Made by a program: the position numbers and the translations under genes. Source: Desulfovibrio sp. (lineage in GTDB: Bacteria > Desulfobacterota > Desulfovibrionia > Desulfovibrionales > Desulfovibrionaceae). From it: a DNA stretch of 56,606 bases. Location: NCBI GenBank assembly GCA_017450275.1, contig JAFSVD010000019.1, forward strand, positions 1 through 56,606, in the 5' to 3' direction. Positions 9,901 through 21,662 of the stretch are shown here, piece by piece (position 1 is the first letter of the stretch; each line of letters begins with the position of its first letter). Below the pieces are notes generated by a model. The model made no database searches and had not been told where the DNA came from. It saw only the letters and a list, made by a program, of their open reading frames with translations.

Positions 9901-11139
9901 GAGTTCTTCCCGCTCAACCATCTTTTTGGCGCTTTTGATGGTTGAGGCATAGCCCCGTTTTTCCAGCTCGGAATAGATAAAGGGCTTGAAGAGCTCAAGC
10001 GCCATTTTTTTGGGCAGACCACACTGATGGAGCTTGAGGTAGGGACCAACGGTGATGACCGAACGACCGGAGTAGTCCACGCGCTTGCCCAAAAGGTTTT
10101 GGCGGAAGCGTCCCTGTTTGCCCTTGATCATATCGGAGAGGGATTTCAGGGGACGGCCGTTGGTGCCGGCGATGGCTCGTCCACGCCGACCGTTGTCAAA
10201 GAGCGCGTCCACGGCTTCTTGGAGCATCCGCTTTTCGTTGCGGATGATGATCTCAGGAGCGCCGAGATCGATCAGGCGTTTTAAACGGTTGTTGCGGTTG
10301 ATGACCCGGCGGTAGAGATCGTTGAGATCCGAGGTGGCAAAGCGTCCGCCGTCCAAGGGAACCAGGGGGCGGAGTTCCGGAGGAATGACCGGAATCACTT
10401 CCAAAATCATCCATTCGGGCTTGTTTTGGGACTCCAGAAAGGATTCAACGATTTTCAGCCTTTTGGTGATCTTCTTTTTCTTGGTCGAACTCTTGGTGGC
10501 CTCGCCATCCTCGCGCAGTTGCTCTTTCAGACGCTCAAGGTCGAGCTCTTCCAAGAGCTTGCGCACAGCTTCTGCTCCCATCCCGACTTCCAAGGCATCC
10601 TCGCCGCCGTAGCGATCCACATACTGCAAATAGAGGTCTTCAGAGATAACCTGTTGTTTCTGCAGATTGGTTTTGCCCGGATCCAAAACCACATAGGAGT
10701 CGAAATAGAGCACCTTCTCTAAATCGGCCATGGTGATGTCGAGCAAGGTGCCGATCTTTGAGGGCAAGGTCTTTAAAAACCAGATATGGGCAACAGGAGC
10801 CGCGAGTTCAATATGCCCCATGCGTTCGCGGCGCACCTTGGACGCAATGACTTCAACCCCGCATTTTTCGCAGACAATGCCGCGATGTTTCATGCGTTTG
10901 TATTTGCCGCAATTGCATTCAAAGTCTTTGACAGGACCAAAAATCTTCGCGCAAAAAAGGCCGTCGCGTTCGGGTTTAAAGGTTCGGTAATTGATGGTCT
11001 CGGGTTTTTTCACCTCGCCATACGACCATTCGCGGATATCTTCGGGGGAGGCAAGAGAGATCTGAATAGCTGTCAGATTTTTGATATTGGTGACGCTGTT
11101 TGACGATCCGCGTGCCGTAAAGAGTTCATCAAGGCTCAT
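6943..11139 (-). CDS. rpoC: DNA-directed RNA polymerase subunit beta'
   Basis: 1398 residues, the normal length for the family. An N-terminal zinc site is visible ([20 protein letters not shown], about residues 70-90), as are the catalytic magnesium motif NADFDGD (about residue 460) and a second cysteine cluster (CRTVKG … [11 protein letters not shown]) near residue 900. I chose ATG 11139 (MSLDELFT) because it has GGAAGG just upstream and matches the family N-terminus. The frame also extends to a GTG at 11184 that would overlap the rpoB stop, adding 15 unsupported residues. Transcribed with rpoB; the strong hairpin at 6907-6940 ends the operon. Confidence 0.97.
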   Translation of the reverse strand: MSLDELFTARGSSNSVTNIKNLTAIQISLASPEDIREWSYGEVKKPETINYRTFKPERDGLFCAKIFGPVKDFECNCGKYKRMKHRGIVCEKCGVEVIASKVRRERMGHIELAAPVAHIWFLKTLPSKIGTLLDITMADLEKVLYFDSYVVLDPGKTNLQKQQVISEDLYLQYVDRYGGEDALEVGMGAEAVRKLLEELDLERLKEQLREDGEATKSSTKKKKITKRLKIVESFLESQNKPEWMILEVIPVIPPELRPLVPLDGGRFATSDLNDLYRRVINRNNRLKRLIDLGAPEIIIRNEKRMLQEAVDALFDNGRRGRAIAGTNGRPLKSLSDMIKGKQGRFRQNLLGKRVDYSGRSVITVGPYLKLHQCGLPKKMALELFKPFIYSELEKRGYASTIKSAKKMVEREELVVWDILSEVVREYPILLNRAPTLHRLGIQAFEPLLVEGKAIRLHPLVCTAYNADFDGDQMAVHIPLSVEAQIECRVLMMSTNNILSPANGSPVIVPSQDIVLGLYYMTCARSFEKGEGMIFCAPWEVEVAYDAGRVTLHAKIKVRMKENGPLIETTPGRVLVSNILPPEMDFSSVNKVLTKKAIGKLVDSAYRTCGIKATVLLCDKIKDLGYEFATRAGITIGLKDMTIPARKKDILETSLNEVDEIERQYQDGNITKSEKRNKVIDVWTKTTQDISKEMMREISKDRRVKVDEDGNVIARAEDDSFNPIFMMSNSGARGNAEQMRQLAGMRGLMAKPNGEIIETPITSSFREGLSVLQYFTSTHGARKGLADTALKTANSGYLTRRLVDVVQDVIVSEHDCRTVKGIELEPIKEGADVKVSLSERLVGRVLLYPILDPEDNTTVLLPENTLITEKEANLIAQKGIDKVMVRSPLTCQSERGICAMCYGRDLARGNLVNIGETVGIIAAQSIGEPGTQLTMRTFHIGGTASNTLELSKYKAQNAGQVLLHRVRTVTRKDGTKIVLGKSGHLTIVDQQGRESEKYVLPSGSRLMVDDQQEVAKDTVLAEWDSSNEPFISEEEGYIKFSNIIEGKTVQEQTDEITSSTSLTIMEYRSTNYKPSISICDENGTIKTFSHSATHAEATYVLPVGAILMVKDGDHIEVGEPIARRPRETSKTKDIVGGLPRVAELFEARKPKDIAVVSDISGVVMYAPDAKGKRKVIVRPDIGEECEYLIPKGKRITTADGDFIEAGDPLTEGFPELPDILRTKGETYLARYLVDEIQSVYRFQGVVIDDKHIETIVRQMLKKVTILDAGGTTLLEGEQVDKSDFTLENKKAIAAGRRPATAEPLVLGITQASLSTTSFISAASFQETTKVLTEASLKGKIDKLRGLKENVIVGRLIPAGTGYRDYVNGKIVVPDQKEKPDKFLDILQETPILADLGNDR

Positions 11140-11180
11140 ACTACCTTCCTGCTTGGAAAACTGGTGTTGTACTGCACGGT

Positions 11181-15341
<4,161 letters not shown>

Positions 15342-15422
15342 GAGTACCTCAAAAGAAAGATAGGTGATTGGCTAGGAGGCAAGGTCACGCCATCGTATAC
15401 GAGAGAAATGTTATGCGCTTGA

Positions 15423-15451
15423 ATTTTTTAAAGTACTCTCAAATTTGTCAA
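15423..15451 (-). promoter_or_regulatory. Candidate sigma-70 promoter of rpoBC
   Basis: Perfect TTGACA at 15446-15451 and AAAAAT (4 of 6) at 15423-15428, separated by 17 bases. It lies just downstream of the rplL terminator and about 80 bases before rpoB. Not tested. Confidence 0.4.
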
Positions 15452-15470
15452 GAGGCAAGTGCTTTTTGGC

Positions 15471-15499
15471 AAAAAAAAAGCGCTGCCCGAAGGCAGCGC
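15471..15499 (-). terminator. Intrinsic terminator/attenuator between rplL and rpoB
   Basis: The 8-bp GC-rich stem GCGCTGCC/GGCAGCGC with a tetraloop (15480-15499) is followed, in the minus direction, by nine U residues (15471-15479). It is 18 bases past the rplL stop. E. coli has a partial terminator at the same place. Confidence 0.85.
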
Positions 15500-15516
15500 A
15501 CAGGGAGCGATTTCTT

Positions 15517-15903
15517 TTACTTCAATTCGACAACAGCACCGGCTTCGGAGAGCTGCTTCTGCGCGTCTTCCGCTTCTTCCTTGGACACGCCTTCCTTGAT
15601 GGTGGAGGGCGCGCTGTCAACCTTTTCCTTGGCTTCCTTGAGACCCAGGCTTGTCAGAGCGCGGACAACCTTGATGACGTTGATCTTGTTGGGGCCAACT
15701 TCTTTCAAAACAACGTCGAATTCGGTCTTTTCTTCAGCAGCAGGCTGATCAGCACCACCGGCAGGGGCTGCCACCATCATCGCGGCAGCAGGAGCAGCGG
15801 CAGAGACGCCGAATTTCTCTTCGAGCTCGTGGATGAATTCGGAGAGCTCAAGAACGGTCATATTGGAAATAAATTCAATAACTTCTTCTTTCGTAGCAGC
15901 CAT
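15517..15903 (-). CDS. rplL: 50S ribosomal protein L7/L12
   Basis: 128 residues. It has the N-terminal dimerisation helix region ([24 protein letters not shown] is the longest recognisable block), an alanine/glycine-rich hinge (about residues 34-53), and the globular C-terminal factor-binding domain ([10 protein letters not shown] … [10 protein letters not shown] … GLKEAKE). Multiple copies form the ribosomal stalk on L10. It lies directly downstream of rplJ (21 bases) in the usual rplKAJL order and is followed by an intrinsic terminator. Confidence 0.97.
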   Translation of the reverse strand: MAATKEEVIEFISNMTVLELSEFIHELEEKFGVSAAAPAAAMMVAAPAGGADQPAAEEKTEFDVVLKEVGPNKINVIKVVRALTSLGLKEAKEKVDSAPSTIKEGVSKEEAEDAQKQLSEAGAVVELK

Positions 15904-15924
15904 GATGAACTCCGTGATAGTAGG

Positions 15925-16455
15925 TTAGGCTTGTTGGGATTGCTCTTTTTGCTCCTTGATAGCAGAGAGAGCGTAGAGCAAGCCGCGGATGATGTTGGCA
16001 AAGAGGGAGACAAAATTGGTTGGAACAGCATTCATGGTTCCAAGCAACTGACCCAGCAATTGTTCGCGCCCAGGGAGCTTGGAGAGAGCTTCGATTTGCG
16101 CGACATCCATGGGTTTGCCATCGAGGCTCGCGCATTTAAGGGAAAACAATTGGCTCCCTTTTGCAAAATCGACAAGGGACTTTGCCACAGCGACTGGGTC
16201 GTCAAACCCAAGGGCAACACCAGTGTTCTCGTGGAAGGAATCCTTGAGCACATCATGGTTGGTATCAGTGACAGCTATGCGACCGAGAGTGTTTTTGATG
16301 ACGTGGTATTGACCACCGACATTGTGGATGGACACTCTCAGGTTTGTAAGCTCTTCTACCGTCATCCCTTTGAAATTGGTAATGCAGGCTAAATGAGCCT
16401 TCGTCGATTGCTCGCGAAAAGCCTCAATAATCGCTGCTTTCCCAGATTTGTCCAT
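15925..16455 (-). CDS. rplJ: 50S ribosomal protein L10
   Basis: 176 residues, family-typical. The start at 16455 (MDKSGKAAIIEAFRE) has a GGGAG site 5 bases upstream and matches the usual N-terminus. The frame could be extended 14 residues to 16497 but without a ribosome site, and that would run into the leader structure. The C-terminal helix that holds L7/L12 dimers is present (FVSLFANIIRGLLYALSAIKEQKE). Probably autoregulated through the L10-type leader just upstream (16499-16552). Confidence 0.96.
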   Translation of the reverse strand: MDKSGKAAIIEAFREQSTKAHLACITNFKGMTVEELTNLRVSIHNVGGQYHVIKNTLGRIAVTDTNHDVLKDSFHENTGVALGFDDPVAVAKSLVDFAKGSQLFSLKCASLDGKPMDVAQIEALSKLPGREQLLGQLLGTMNAVPTNFVSLFANIIRGLLYALSAIKEQKEQSQQA

Positions 16456-16498
16456 GTGAACTCCCACATGTTCAAAGTTCGTCGGAAGAAACGCCATG

Positions 16499-16552
16499 CC
16501 AAAGATAGTCTGGACAGGAAATTAAGCGTTCGCCCCTGTCGTCTTCGACTGG
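16499..16552 (-). promoter_or_regulatory. Ribosomal protein L10 leader
   Basis: Between rplA and rplJ the RNA reads GTCGAAGACGACAGG, then GGCGAACGCTTAATTT, then CCTGTCCAGAC. GACAGG and CCTGTC form a stem, and the AGAC and TTAAT…CCTG blocks resemble the conserved L10-leader motif (Rfam L10_leader) through which L10-L12 represses its own translation in many bacteria. Recognition is by eye. Confidence 0.6.
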
Positions 16553-16579
16553 AATTTCGTGCCTTGGCCAATGATGCTT

Positions 16580-17284
16580 TTACGCATCGAGAAATTTTTT
16601 CACTTGCCCCATATCCACCTTAAAACCAGGCCCCATGGTCGTGGAAATGGACATGGTCACCATATAGGTACCCTTGGCGCCAGAGGGTTTGGACTGGTTC
16701 ACGGCTTTGAGCAGGGCTTTCAAATTGTCGAGAATCTTTTCCGTGCCAAAGGAAACTTTGCCAAGCGGAGCATGAAGAATGCCGGCTTTGTCGACTTTGT
16801 ACTCGACACGACCGGCTTTCAGTTCATGGACGGTCTTAGCCACATCCATGGTGACGGTGCCTGTTTTGGCATTGGGCATAAGGCCACGAGGTCCTAAGAT
16901 ACGACCGACTTGGCCAACGAGCGCCATGCAATCAGGGGTTGCCACAGCGGCGTCGAATTCGAGCCAGCCTTCTTTCACCTTGGCCACCAGATCTTCGGCA
17001 CCAAAGATGTCGGCTCCGGCCTCTTTCGCCTCGTTTTGCTTCTCCCCTTTGCAGAACACCGCAACGCGCACCTGTTTGCCAAGGCCATGGGGGAGGGTGA
17101 TCGCTCCGCGAACCATTTGATCGGAATATTTGGGATCAACGCCAAGGCGCAAGGCGACATCGACGTTTTCATCAAATTTGGCAAAGGCGCTGGCCAGAGA
17201 TTTTGCAACCGCGTCTTCAACGCTTGTCCATTCTTTGGGCACTGCTTTGCACGCTGTCAGAAATTTTTTTCCGTGTTTGGGCAT
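16580..17284 (-). CDS. rplA: 50S ribosomal protein L1
   Basis: 234 residues, exactly the usual family length when started at ATG 17284 (MPKHGKKF), which has AAGGA seven bases upstream. The frame also runs to an ATG at 17308, but there the AGGAG touches the start codon, so it is a poor choice. The conserved block [18 protein letters not shown] and the C-terminal [11 protein letters not shown] are present. L1 binds 23S rRNA in the stalk that guides the E-site tRNA. It sits 70 bases after rplK, as usual. Confidence 0.96.
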   Translation of the reverse strand: MPKHGKKFLTACKAVPKEWTSVEDAVAKSLASAFAKFDENVDVALRLGVDPKYSDQMVRGAITLPHGLGKQVRVAVFCKGEKQNEAKEAGADIFGAEDLVAKVKEGWLEFDAAVATPDCMALVGQVGRILGPRGLMPNAKTGTVTMDVAKTVHELKAGRVEYKVDKAGILHAPLGKVSFGTEKILDNLKALLKAVNQSKPSGAKGTYMVTMSISTTMGPGFKVDMGQVKKFLDA

Positions 17285-17354
17285 CTTCTTGTCCTTGTCG
17301 TTTTTCATCTCCTGCCCTGTGGCAGTACAATTGACTCCAACGAGAGGGGGTCTC

Positions 17355-17777
17355 TTACTTCACCTCAATGCCCATGCTGCGTGCTGTACCCGCAATGGAC
17401 TTAATCGCCGACTCCAACGACATGGCGTTCAGATCGGGAAGTTTGGTCTTGGCTATTTCTTCGATTTGCGCCATGGTGAGCGTTCCCACCTTCTTCTTAT
17501 TGGGCTCGCCAGATCCTTTCTCGAGCTTGGCTGCCTTCATGAGCAGAACCGATGCCGGAGGGGTCTTGGTGATAAAGGTGAAGGAGCGATCCGCATAGAC
17601 GGTGATGACCACAGGGATGACCATCCCTTTTTGATCCTGCGTCCTGGCGTTGAATTCCTTACAGAATCCCATAATATTCAGACCATGTTGACCAAGAGCT
17701 GGACCCACGGGCGGGGAGGGGTTGGCAGCACCAGCCTGAATTTGGAGTTTTATTTTTGCGACTTCTTTCTTCGCCAT
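17355..17777 (-). CDS. rplK: 50S ribosomal protein L11
   Basis: 140 residues. The N-terminal domain contains the [17 protein letters not shown] signature and the C-terminal rRNA-binding domain the KLPDLNA … GTARSMGI block. L11 forms the base of the L7/L12 stalk and the GTPase-associated centre. It is first in the rplKAJL group, 64 bases after nusG. Confidence 0.97.
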   Translation of the reverse strand: MAKKEVAKIKLQIQAGAANPSPPVGPALGQHGLNIMGFCKEFNARTQDQKGMVIPVVITVYADRSFTFITKTPPASVLLMKAAKLEKGSGEPNKKKVGTLTMAQIEEIAKTKLPDLNAMSLESAIKSIAGTARSMGIEVK

Positions 17778-17841
17778 GATTGCTCAATCCTGGTCTAGGG
17801 AGTAATAGATGCGCCTTGTAAAGCACAAGGCTGTGGTCTGC

Positions 17842-18447
17842 TCAGCCGCGCGATACCTGGGAAAAATCGAGTTCCATGGGCGTCTGCCGGCCGAAGATGG
17901 AGACAGAGACGGTCAGTTTGCCTTTCTCGTAGTTCGCTTCTTGCACAACGGCGTTGAAACCACTGAAGGGACCGTCGATGATTCGAACCTCTTCACCGGC
18001 CTCGTAGCTGAACTTGGGTCTGGGCGCATCCTGACTTGTCTTCATCAGGTTTAAAATATGCTGGGCTTCGCTGTCCCGCATGGGGGCTGGCCTGTTCTTG
18101 CCACCGATAAAGCCCGTGACCTTGGGGATGGACTGCACAAGATGCCAAGAAAGATCCGTCATCACCATCCGAACAAGCACGTAGCCTGGATAGGACTTGC
18201 GGGTCGTTGTCCGCTTCTGTCCCCCCTTGCTCACTTCGATCACTTTCTCTGTGGGAACAATCACTTCTTCAATAAGACCCTGATCCTGCCCTGTCCGCTT
18301 CAGCTCGTTGATCGTTTTCTGCACCCGCTGCTCGAAGCCAGAATAGGTGTGGACAATATACCAGCGCGGCTTCCTCTGGGCATCATCCTCGATTTGTTCT
18401 GGGTTTTGGTGCGGTTCCAGGAAGCCTTCGGTATCGATTGCAGTCAT
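17842..18447 (-). CDS. nusG: Transcription termination/antitermination protein NusG
   Basis: 201 residues. After a 27-residue acidic N-terminal extension comes the NGN domain (WYIVHTYSGFEQRV … YPGYVLVRMVM). It ends in a KOW domain (GEEVRIIDGPFSGFNAVV). NusG binds RNA polymerase and links it to Rho or the ribosome. It is encoded 26 bases after secE, the conserved secE-nusG arrangement. Confidence 0.97.
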   Translation of the reverse strand: MTAIDTEGFLEPHQNPEQIEDDAQRKPRWYIVHTYSGFEQRVQKTINELKRTGQDQGLIEEVIVPTEKVIEVSKGGQKRTTTRKSYPGYVLVRMVMTDLSWHLVQSIPKVTGFIGGKNRPAPMRDSEAQHILNLMKTSQDAPRPKFSYEAGEEVRIIDGPFSGFNAVVQEANYEKGKLTVSVSIFGRQTPMELDFSQVSRG

Positions 18448-18473
18448 CTTTCTACCTCTCTGTGGAGGATGTC

Positions 18474-18713
18474 CTACGACAAAAGTGCTTTGATCAAACT
18501 CGAGAGCCCCAGATCGACAAGTCCCAGCAGGACAGCCATGACCGCAACGAAACCAAGGACTGCGATCGAGACCTTCTTGGTTGTCTGGAGGGTTGGCCAG
18601 GTGATTTTGCGCAGCTCAACGCGCGATTCTTCGACATATTTCGTGAAACGTTTGAGGGGATTCTCCCTGGGCGCCTCAACCACGTCAGCGACTTTTTCCT
18701 GCTTTTTGCTCAT
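18474..18713 (-). CDS. secE: Protein translocase subunit SecE
   Basis: 79 residues, the short one-helix form found outside gamma-proteobacteria. It has an amphipathic segment with ELRKITWPT (about residues 33-41) and one C-terminal membrane helix (VSIAVLGFVAVMAVLLGLVDLG). The start at 18713 follows GGTGGG. Longer readings of this frame run through the tRNA-Trp gene and are not real. SecE clamps SecY in the Sec translocon. Confidence 0.93.
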   Translation of the reverse strand: MSKKQEKVADVVEAPRENPLKRFTKYVEESRVELRKITWPTLQTTKKVSIAVLGFVAVMAVLLGLVDLGLSSLIKALLS

Positions 18714-18750
18714 AGCCCACCAAGGCAAGTTCCGTTTTTGGCAATAAAAA

Positions 18751-18827
18751 TGGCAGGGCAGGAGGGATTCGAACCCCCAACATGCGGTTTTGGAGACCGC
18801 CGCTCTAGCCGTTAGAGCTACTGCCCT
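18751..18827 (-). tRNA. tRNA-Trp (anticodon CCA)
   Basis: 77 nt including encoded CCA. Acceptor AGGGCAG/CTGCCCT, D-arm, anticodon arm GCGGT-CTCCAAA-ACCGC, and T-loop TTCGAAT with a GGGGG/CCCTC-type stem. It lies between rpmG and secE, a common location. Confidence 0.97.
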
Positions 18828-18871
18828 GCGCACCACTTGGAGAGAACTCCAAGTGGAGAGTTTGTCTTGTC

Positions 18872-19021
18872 TTACTTTGTCTCGCGATGCACTGTCATCT
18901 TCTTGTCCCAGGGACAATATTTTTTGATCTCGAGACGGCCAGTGGTATTTTTCTTGTTTTTCTGCGTGCTGTAATTACGGCGTTTGCACTCCGTGCAAGC
19001 AAGAATAATGTTGATACGCAT
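18872..19021 (-). CDS. rpmG: 50S ribosomal protein L33
   Basis: 49 residues, located between tuf and tRNA-Trp. The sequence contains CTECKRRNY and KKYCPWDKK, so three of the four possible zinc-binding cysteines are present and the last is aspartate. I recall the same CPWDKK variant in Desulfovibrio relatives. It starts 17 bases after the tuf stop and is probably co-transcribed with it. Confidence 0.93.
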   Translation of the reverse strand: MRINIILACTECKRRNYSTQKNKKNTTGRLEIKKYCPWDKKMTVHRETK

Positions 19022-19038
19022 GAAACCACCAGGCCTTT

Positions 19039-20232
19039 TTACTCAATAATTTCTGTCACAACGCCGGAACCAACGGTGTGGCCACCTTCGCGGATAGCAA
19101 AACGCAATTGCTCCTGCATGGCGATAGGCGCGATCAATTCCACGATGAACTGCGAGTTGTCGCCGGGCATAACCATCTCAACGCCTTCAGGCAAGGTGAT
19201 GACACCGGTGATATCGGTTGTTCTGAAATAGAACTGGGGACGATAGCCCGAGAAGAACGGGGTATGGCGGCCACCTTCTTCCTTGGAGAGAACGAGCACC
19301 TCGGCCTTGAATTTCTTGTGCGGGGTGATGGACTTGGGTGCAGCGAGCACCTGACCGCGTTCGACTTCGTCGCGCTTGGTACCACGCAAAAGCACACCAA
19401 TATTGTCGCCAGCTTCGCCTTGATCCAAGAGTTTGCGGAACATTTCGACGCCGGTGCAGGTGGTCTTTTGGGTCTCTTTGACGCCCACGATTTCCACTTC
19501 GTCGCCGACCTTGATCACGCCGCGCTCAACACGACCCGTGACAACGGTGCCACGACCGGAGATGGAGAACACGTCTTCAATGGGCATAAGGAAGGGTTTG
19601 TCGATTTCGCGGACGGGCTCAGGAATATAGTCGTCGCAGGCATTCAGAAGCTCGTGAATGCAGTTGGCGGCTTCGGCTTTGGGATCGTCGCATTCGAGGG
19701 CTTTCAGCGCGGAACCACGGATGATCGGGGTGTTGTCGCCGTCAAAATCGTATTTGGACAGCTCTTCACGCACTTCCATCTCGACCAGATCAAGCAATTC
19801 CGGATCGTCAACCAGGTCACATTTGTTCAAAAAGACGACGATGCGGGGCACACCCACCTGACGGGCGAGCAGGATATGCTCACGGGTCTGCGGCATGGGG
19901 CCGTCGGTGGCAGCCACAACGAGGATGGCACCATCCATCTGGGCAGCACCGGTGATCATGTTCTTAATATAGTCAGCGTGGCCAGGGCAGTCGACGTGGG
20001 CATAGTGACGTTTCGGGGTCTCATATTCCACGTGGGCTGTTGCAATGGTGATGCCACGTTCTTTTTCTTCAGGAGCGTTATCGATCTGATCGTAGGAAAC
20101 AAATTCGCCGCCTTTTTCCAGGCTGGCAATCTTTGTGATGGCTGCTGTAAGCGTGGTTTTCCCATGGTCGATGTGACCAATGGTACCAATATTCACGTGT
20201 GGTTTTGTACGTTCATATTTCGCTTTTGCCAT
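19039..20232 (-). CDS. tuf: Translation elongation factor Tu
   Basis: 397 residues, full length. G1 motif GHIDHGKTT (residues 18-26), G3 DCPGHAD, G4 NKCD, then the two beta-barrel domains ending [10 protein letters not shown]. Delivers aminoacyl-tRNA to the ribosome. It lies downstream of tRNA-Thr, -Tyr and -Gly, the same arrangement as the E. coli tufB operon. A 411-codon open frame on the opposite strand is only its shadow. Confidence 0.98.
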   Translation of the reverse strand: MAKAKYERTKPHVNIGTIGHIDHGKTTLTAAITKIASLEKGGEFVSYDQIDNAPEEKERGITIATAHVEYETPKRHYAHVDCPGHADYIKNMITGAAQMDGAILVVAATDGPMPQTREHILLARQVGVPRIVVFLNKCDLVDDPELLDLVEMEVREELSKYDFDGDNTPIIRGSALKALECDDPKAEAANCIHELLNACDDYIPEPVREIDKPFLMPIEDVFSISGRGTVVTGRVERGVIKVGDEVEIVGVKETQKTTCTGVEMFRKLLDQGEAGDNIGVLLRGTKRDEVERGQVLAAPKSITPHKKFKAEVLVLSKEEGGRHTPFFSGYRPQFYFRTTDITGVITLPEGVEMVMPGDNSQFIVELIAPIAMQEQLRFAIREGGHTVGSGVVTEIIE

Positions 20233-20386
20233 TCTACATCTCCTAATCTAAAAAATGGTTACAACGTTTTTGCGCAAGAGAAATCCTACTCACGCATTCG
20301 TCTAAATGCATAAGCCTTTTTTCAGTCACCAAATCTCACCTAGGAGATTGAAATTGCAGGAGAGTTGCCGAGGAAATGGTGGGATG

Positions 20387-20462
20387 TGGAGCGGGAAACG
20401 GGATTCGAACCCGCAACCCTCAGCTTGGAAGGCTGATGCTCTAGCCGTTGAGCTATTCCCGC
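20387..20462 (-). tRNA. tRNA-Gly (anticodon TCC)
   Basis: 76 nt with encoded CCA. Acceptor GCGGGAA, anticodon loop CTTCCAA, T-loop TTCGAAT. Part of the tRNA-tuf cluster. Confidence 0.97.
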
Positions 20463-20560
20463 ATGAGGGCTTTTGCCCGAAAACCATGTCCCGTAGTTTT
20501 CGACGTGAGTCTCCTACAGTCAAGGCATATGGCAAAATGAATCTGTGGGTCAGATTGGGA

Positions 20561-20646
20561 TGGTGGAGGGGGGTGGATTTGAACCACCGAAGTCGTACGA
20601 CGACAGATTTACAGTCTGTTCCCTTTGGCCACTCGGGAACCCCTCC
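20561..20646 (-). tRNA. tRNA-Tyr (anticodon GTA)
   Basis: 86 nt with CCA. Class II tRNA with a long variable arm (CGTCGTACGACTTCG), acceptor GGAGGGG, and anticodon loop CTGTAAA. Confidence 0.97.
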
Positions 20647-20664
20647 AGAAGACACCACAGTGCG

Positions 20665-20740
20665 TGGAGCTGGCGATGGGACTTGAACCCGCAACCTGCT
20701 GATTACAAATCAGCTGCTCTACCAATTGAGCTACGCCAGC
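20665..20740 (-). tRNA. tRNA-Thr (anticodon TGT)
   Basis: 76 nt with CCA. Acceptor GCTGGCG, anticodon loop TTTGTAA, T-loop TTCAAGT. First gene of the tRNA-tuf-rpmG-secE-nusG transcript; only 55 bases separate it from the prmC stop, so its promoter must lie there or further upstream. Confidence 0.97.
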
Positions 20741-20795
20741 GGTGAATGCTTTCTAAACGATTTTGGGAAAAAAGGCAAGAAGAAAATGTACAGGC

Positions 20796-21662
20796 TCATG
20801 TCGCATTGTTCTTGTTGCCCAAACACGGCGTACCATAACTGATTCTCTCGCGACCTGCAAGATCTTTTTTGGTCCCCACCGAAAAAAAATGCTTTGCAAG
20901 AAGTGTGCGCACGCTCTCTCCCTGTTCTGCGCCGTGCTCAAGACAGAGGCAGCCGCCCTCTCGCAGAAGCGTGGGGGCTTGATCGATGAGGCGTTCAAGG
21001 CAAAAAAGGCCGTTTTTTTTCGCAAACAGGGCTGTTGAGGGCTCAAAGGCCAAGACCTCATCCATGACGAGGTGTTCTTCAGGCAGGGCGATATAGGGCG
21101 GATTGGCCACAAGCAGATCAAGGCTTTTGGGCGCAAGGGGCAGGTGGTTGAGATCGCCAGCCACAAGCACGCAGGTACGAATGCCAAGGCGTTCGCTGTT
21201 TTTTTTGGCAACAGCGAGCGCAGCGCATTGGCAGTCGAGGAGAATGCCCCGAGCGTTGGGAAAGTATGTGGCAAGGGTGAGTCCGATATTGCCGCAGCCT
21301 GTGCCGATATCGGCGAAGGTGAAGGCGCGCTCCTTGGGAATGTGTTCTCGCACCCAGTCGATGAGGCCTTCGGTTTCTGGGCGCGGAATGAGGGTGTCTT
21401 TTGTCACCGAAAAGGGGAGTCCGTAGAATTCCTTTTCCCCAAGGATATAGCTCACGGGTTCGCCGCGTCTTTTGCGCTCAAGAAGAGCAAGACAGCGTTG
21501 TCGTTGCTCTTCATCAACGCTCTGGTCGGGATTGGTGAGGATATCGATGCGTTCTTTGTGCAGCGCATGGGCAATGAGCAGTTCAGCGCAAAGGCGTGGG
21601 CTCTCTCTGTGGGCGCGCGCAAGGGCATCACTTCCCTCTTGCACAAGGTCACGAAGCAGCAT
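20796..21662 (-). CDS. prmC: Peptide chain release factor N5-glutamine methyltransferase
   Basis: 288 residues from ATG 21662 (MLLRDLVQEGSDALA). The frame also reaches a TTG at 21683. An N-terminal helical domain is followed by an SAM-binding Rossmann fold (FADIGTGCGNIG) and the catalytic NPPY motif (residues about 187-190). It methylates the GGQ glutamine of RF1/RF2. It overlaps the 3' end of lon by 14 bases, so translation is probably coupled. Confidence 0.93.
   Translation of the reverse strand: MLLRDLVQEGSDALARAHRESPRLCAELLIAHALHKERIDILTNPDQSVDEEQRQRCLALLERKRRGEPVSYILGEKEFYGLPFSVTKDTLIPRPETEGLIDWVREHIPKERAFTFADIGTGCGNIGLTLATYFPNARGILLDCQCAALAVAKKNSERLGIRTCVLVAGDLNHLPLAPKSLDLLVANPPYIALPEEHLVMDEVLAFEPSTALFAKKNGLFCLERLIDQAPTLLREGGCLCLEHGAEQGESVRTLLAKHFFSVGTKKDLAGRERISYGTPCLGNKNNAT

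Noticed and set aside
19078-20313. 411-codon open frame opposite tuf
   Set aside because: Length is due to biased codon use of EF-Tu; composition is that of a mirror frame.
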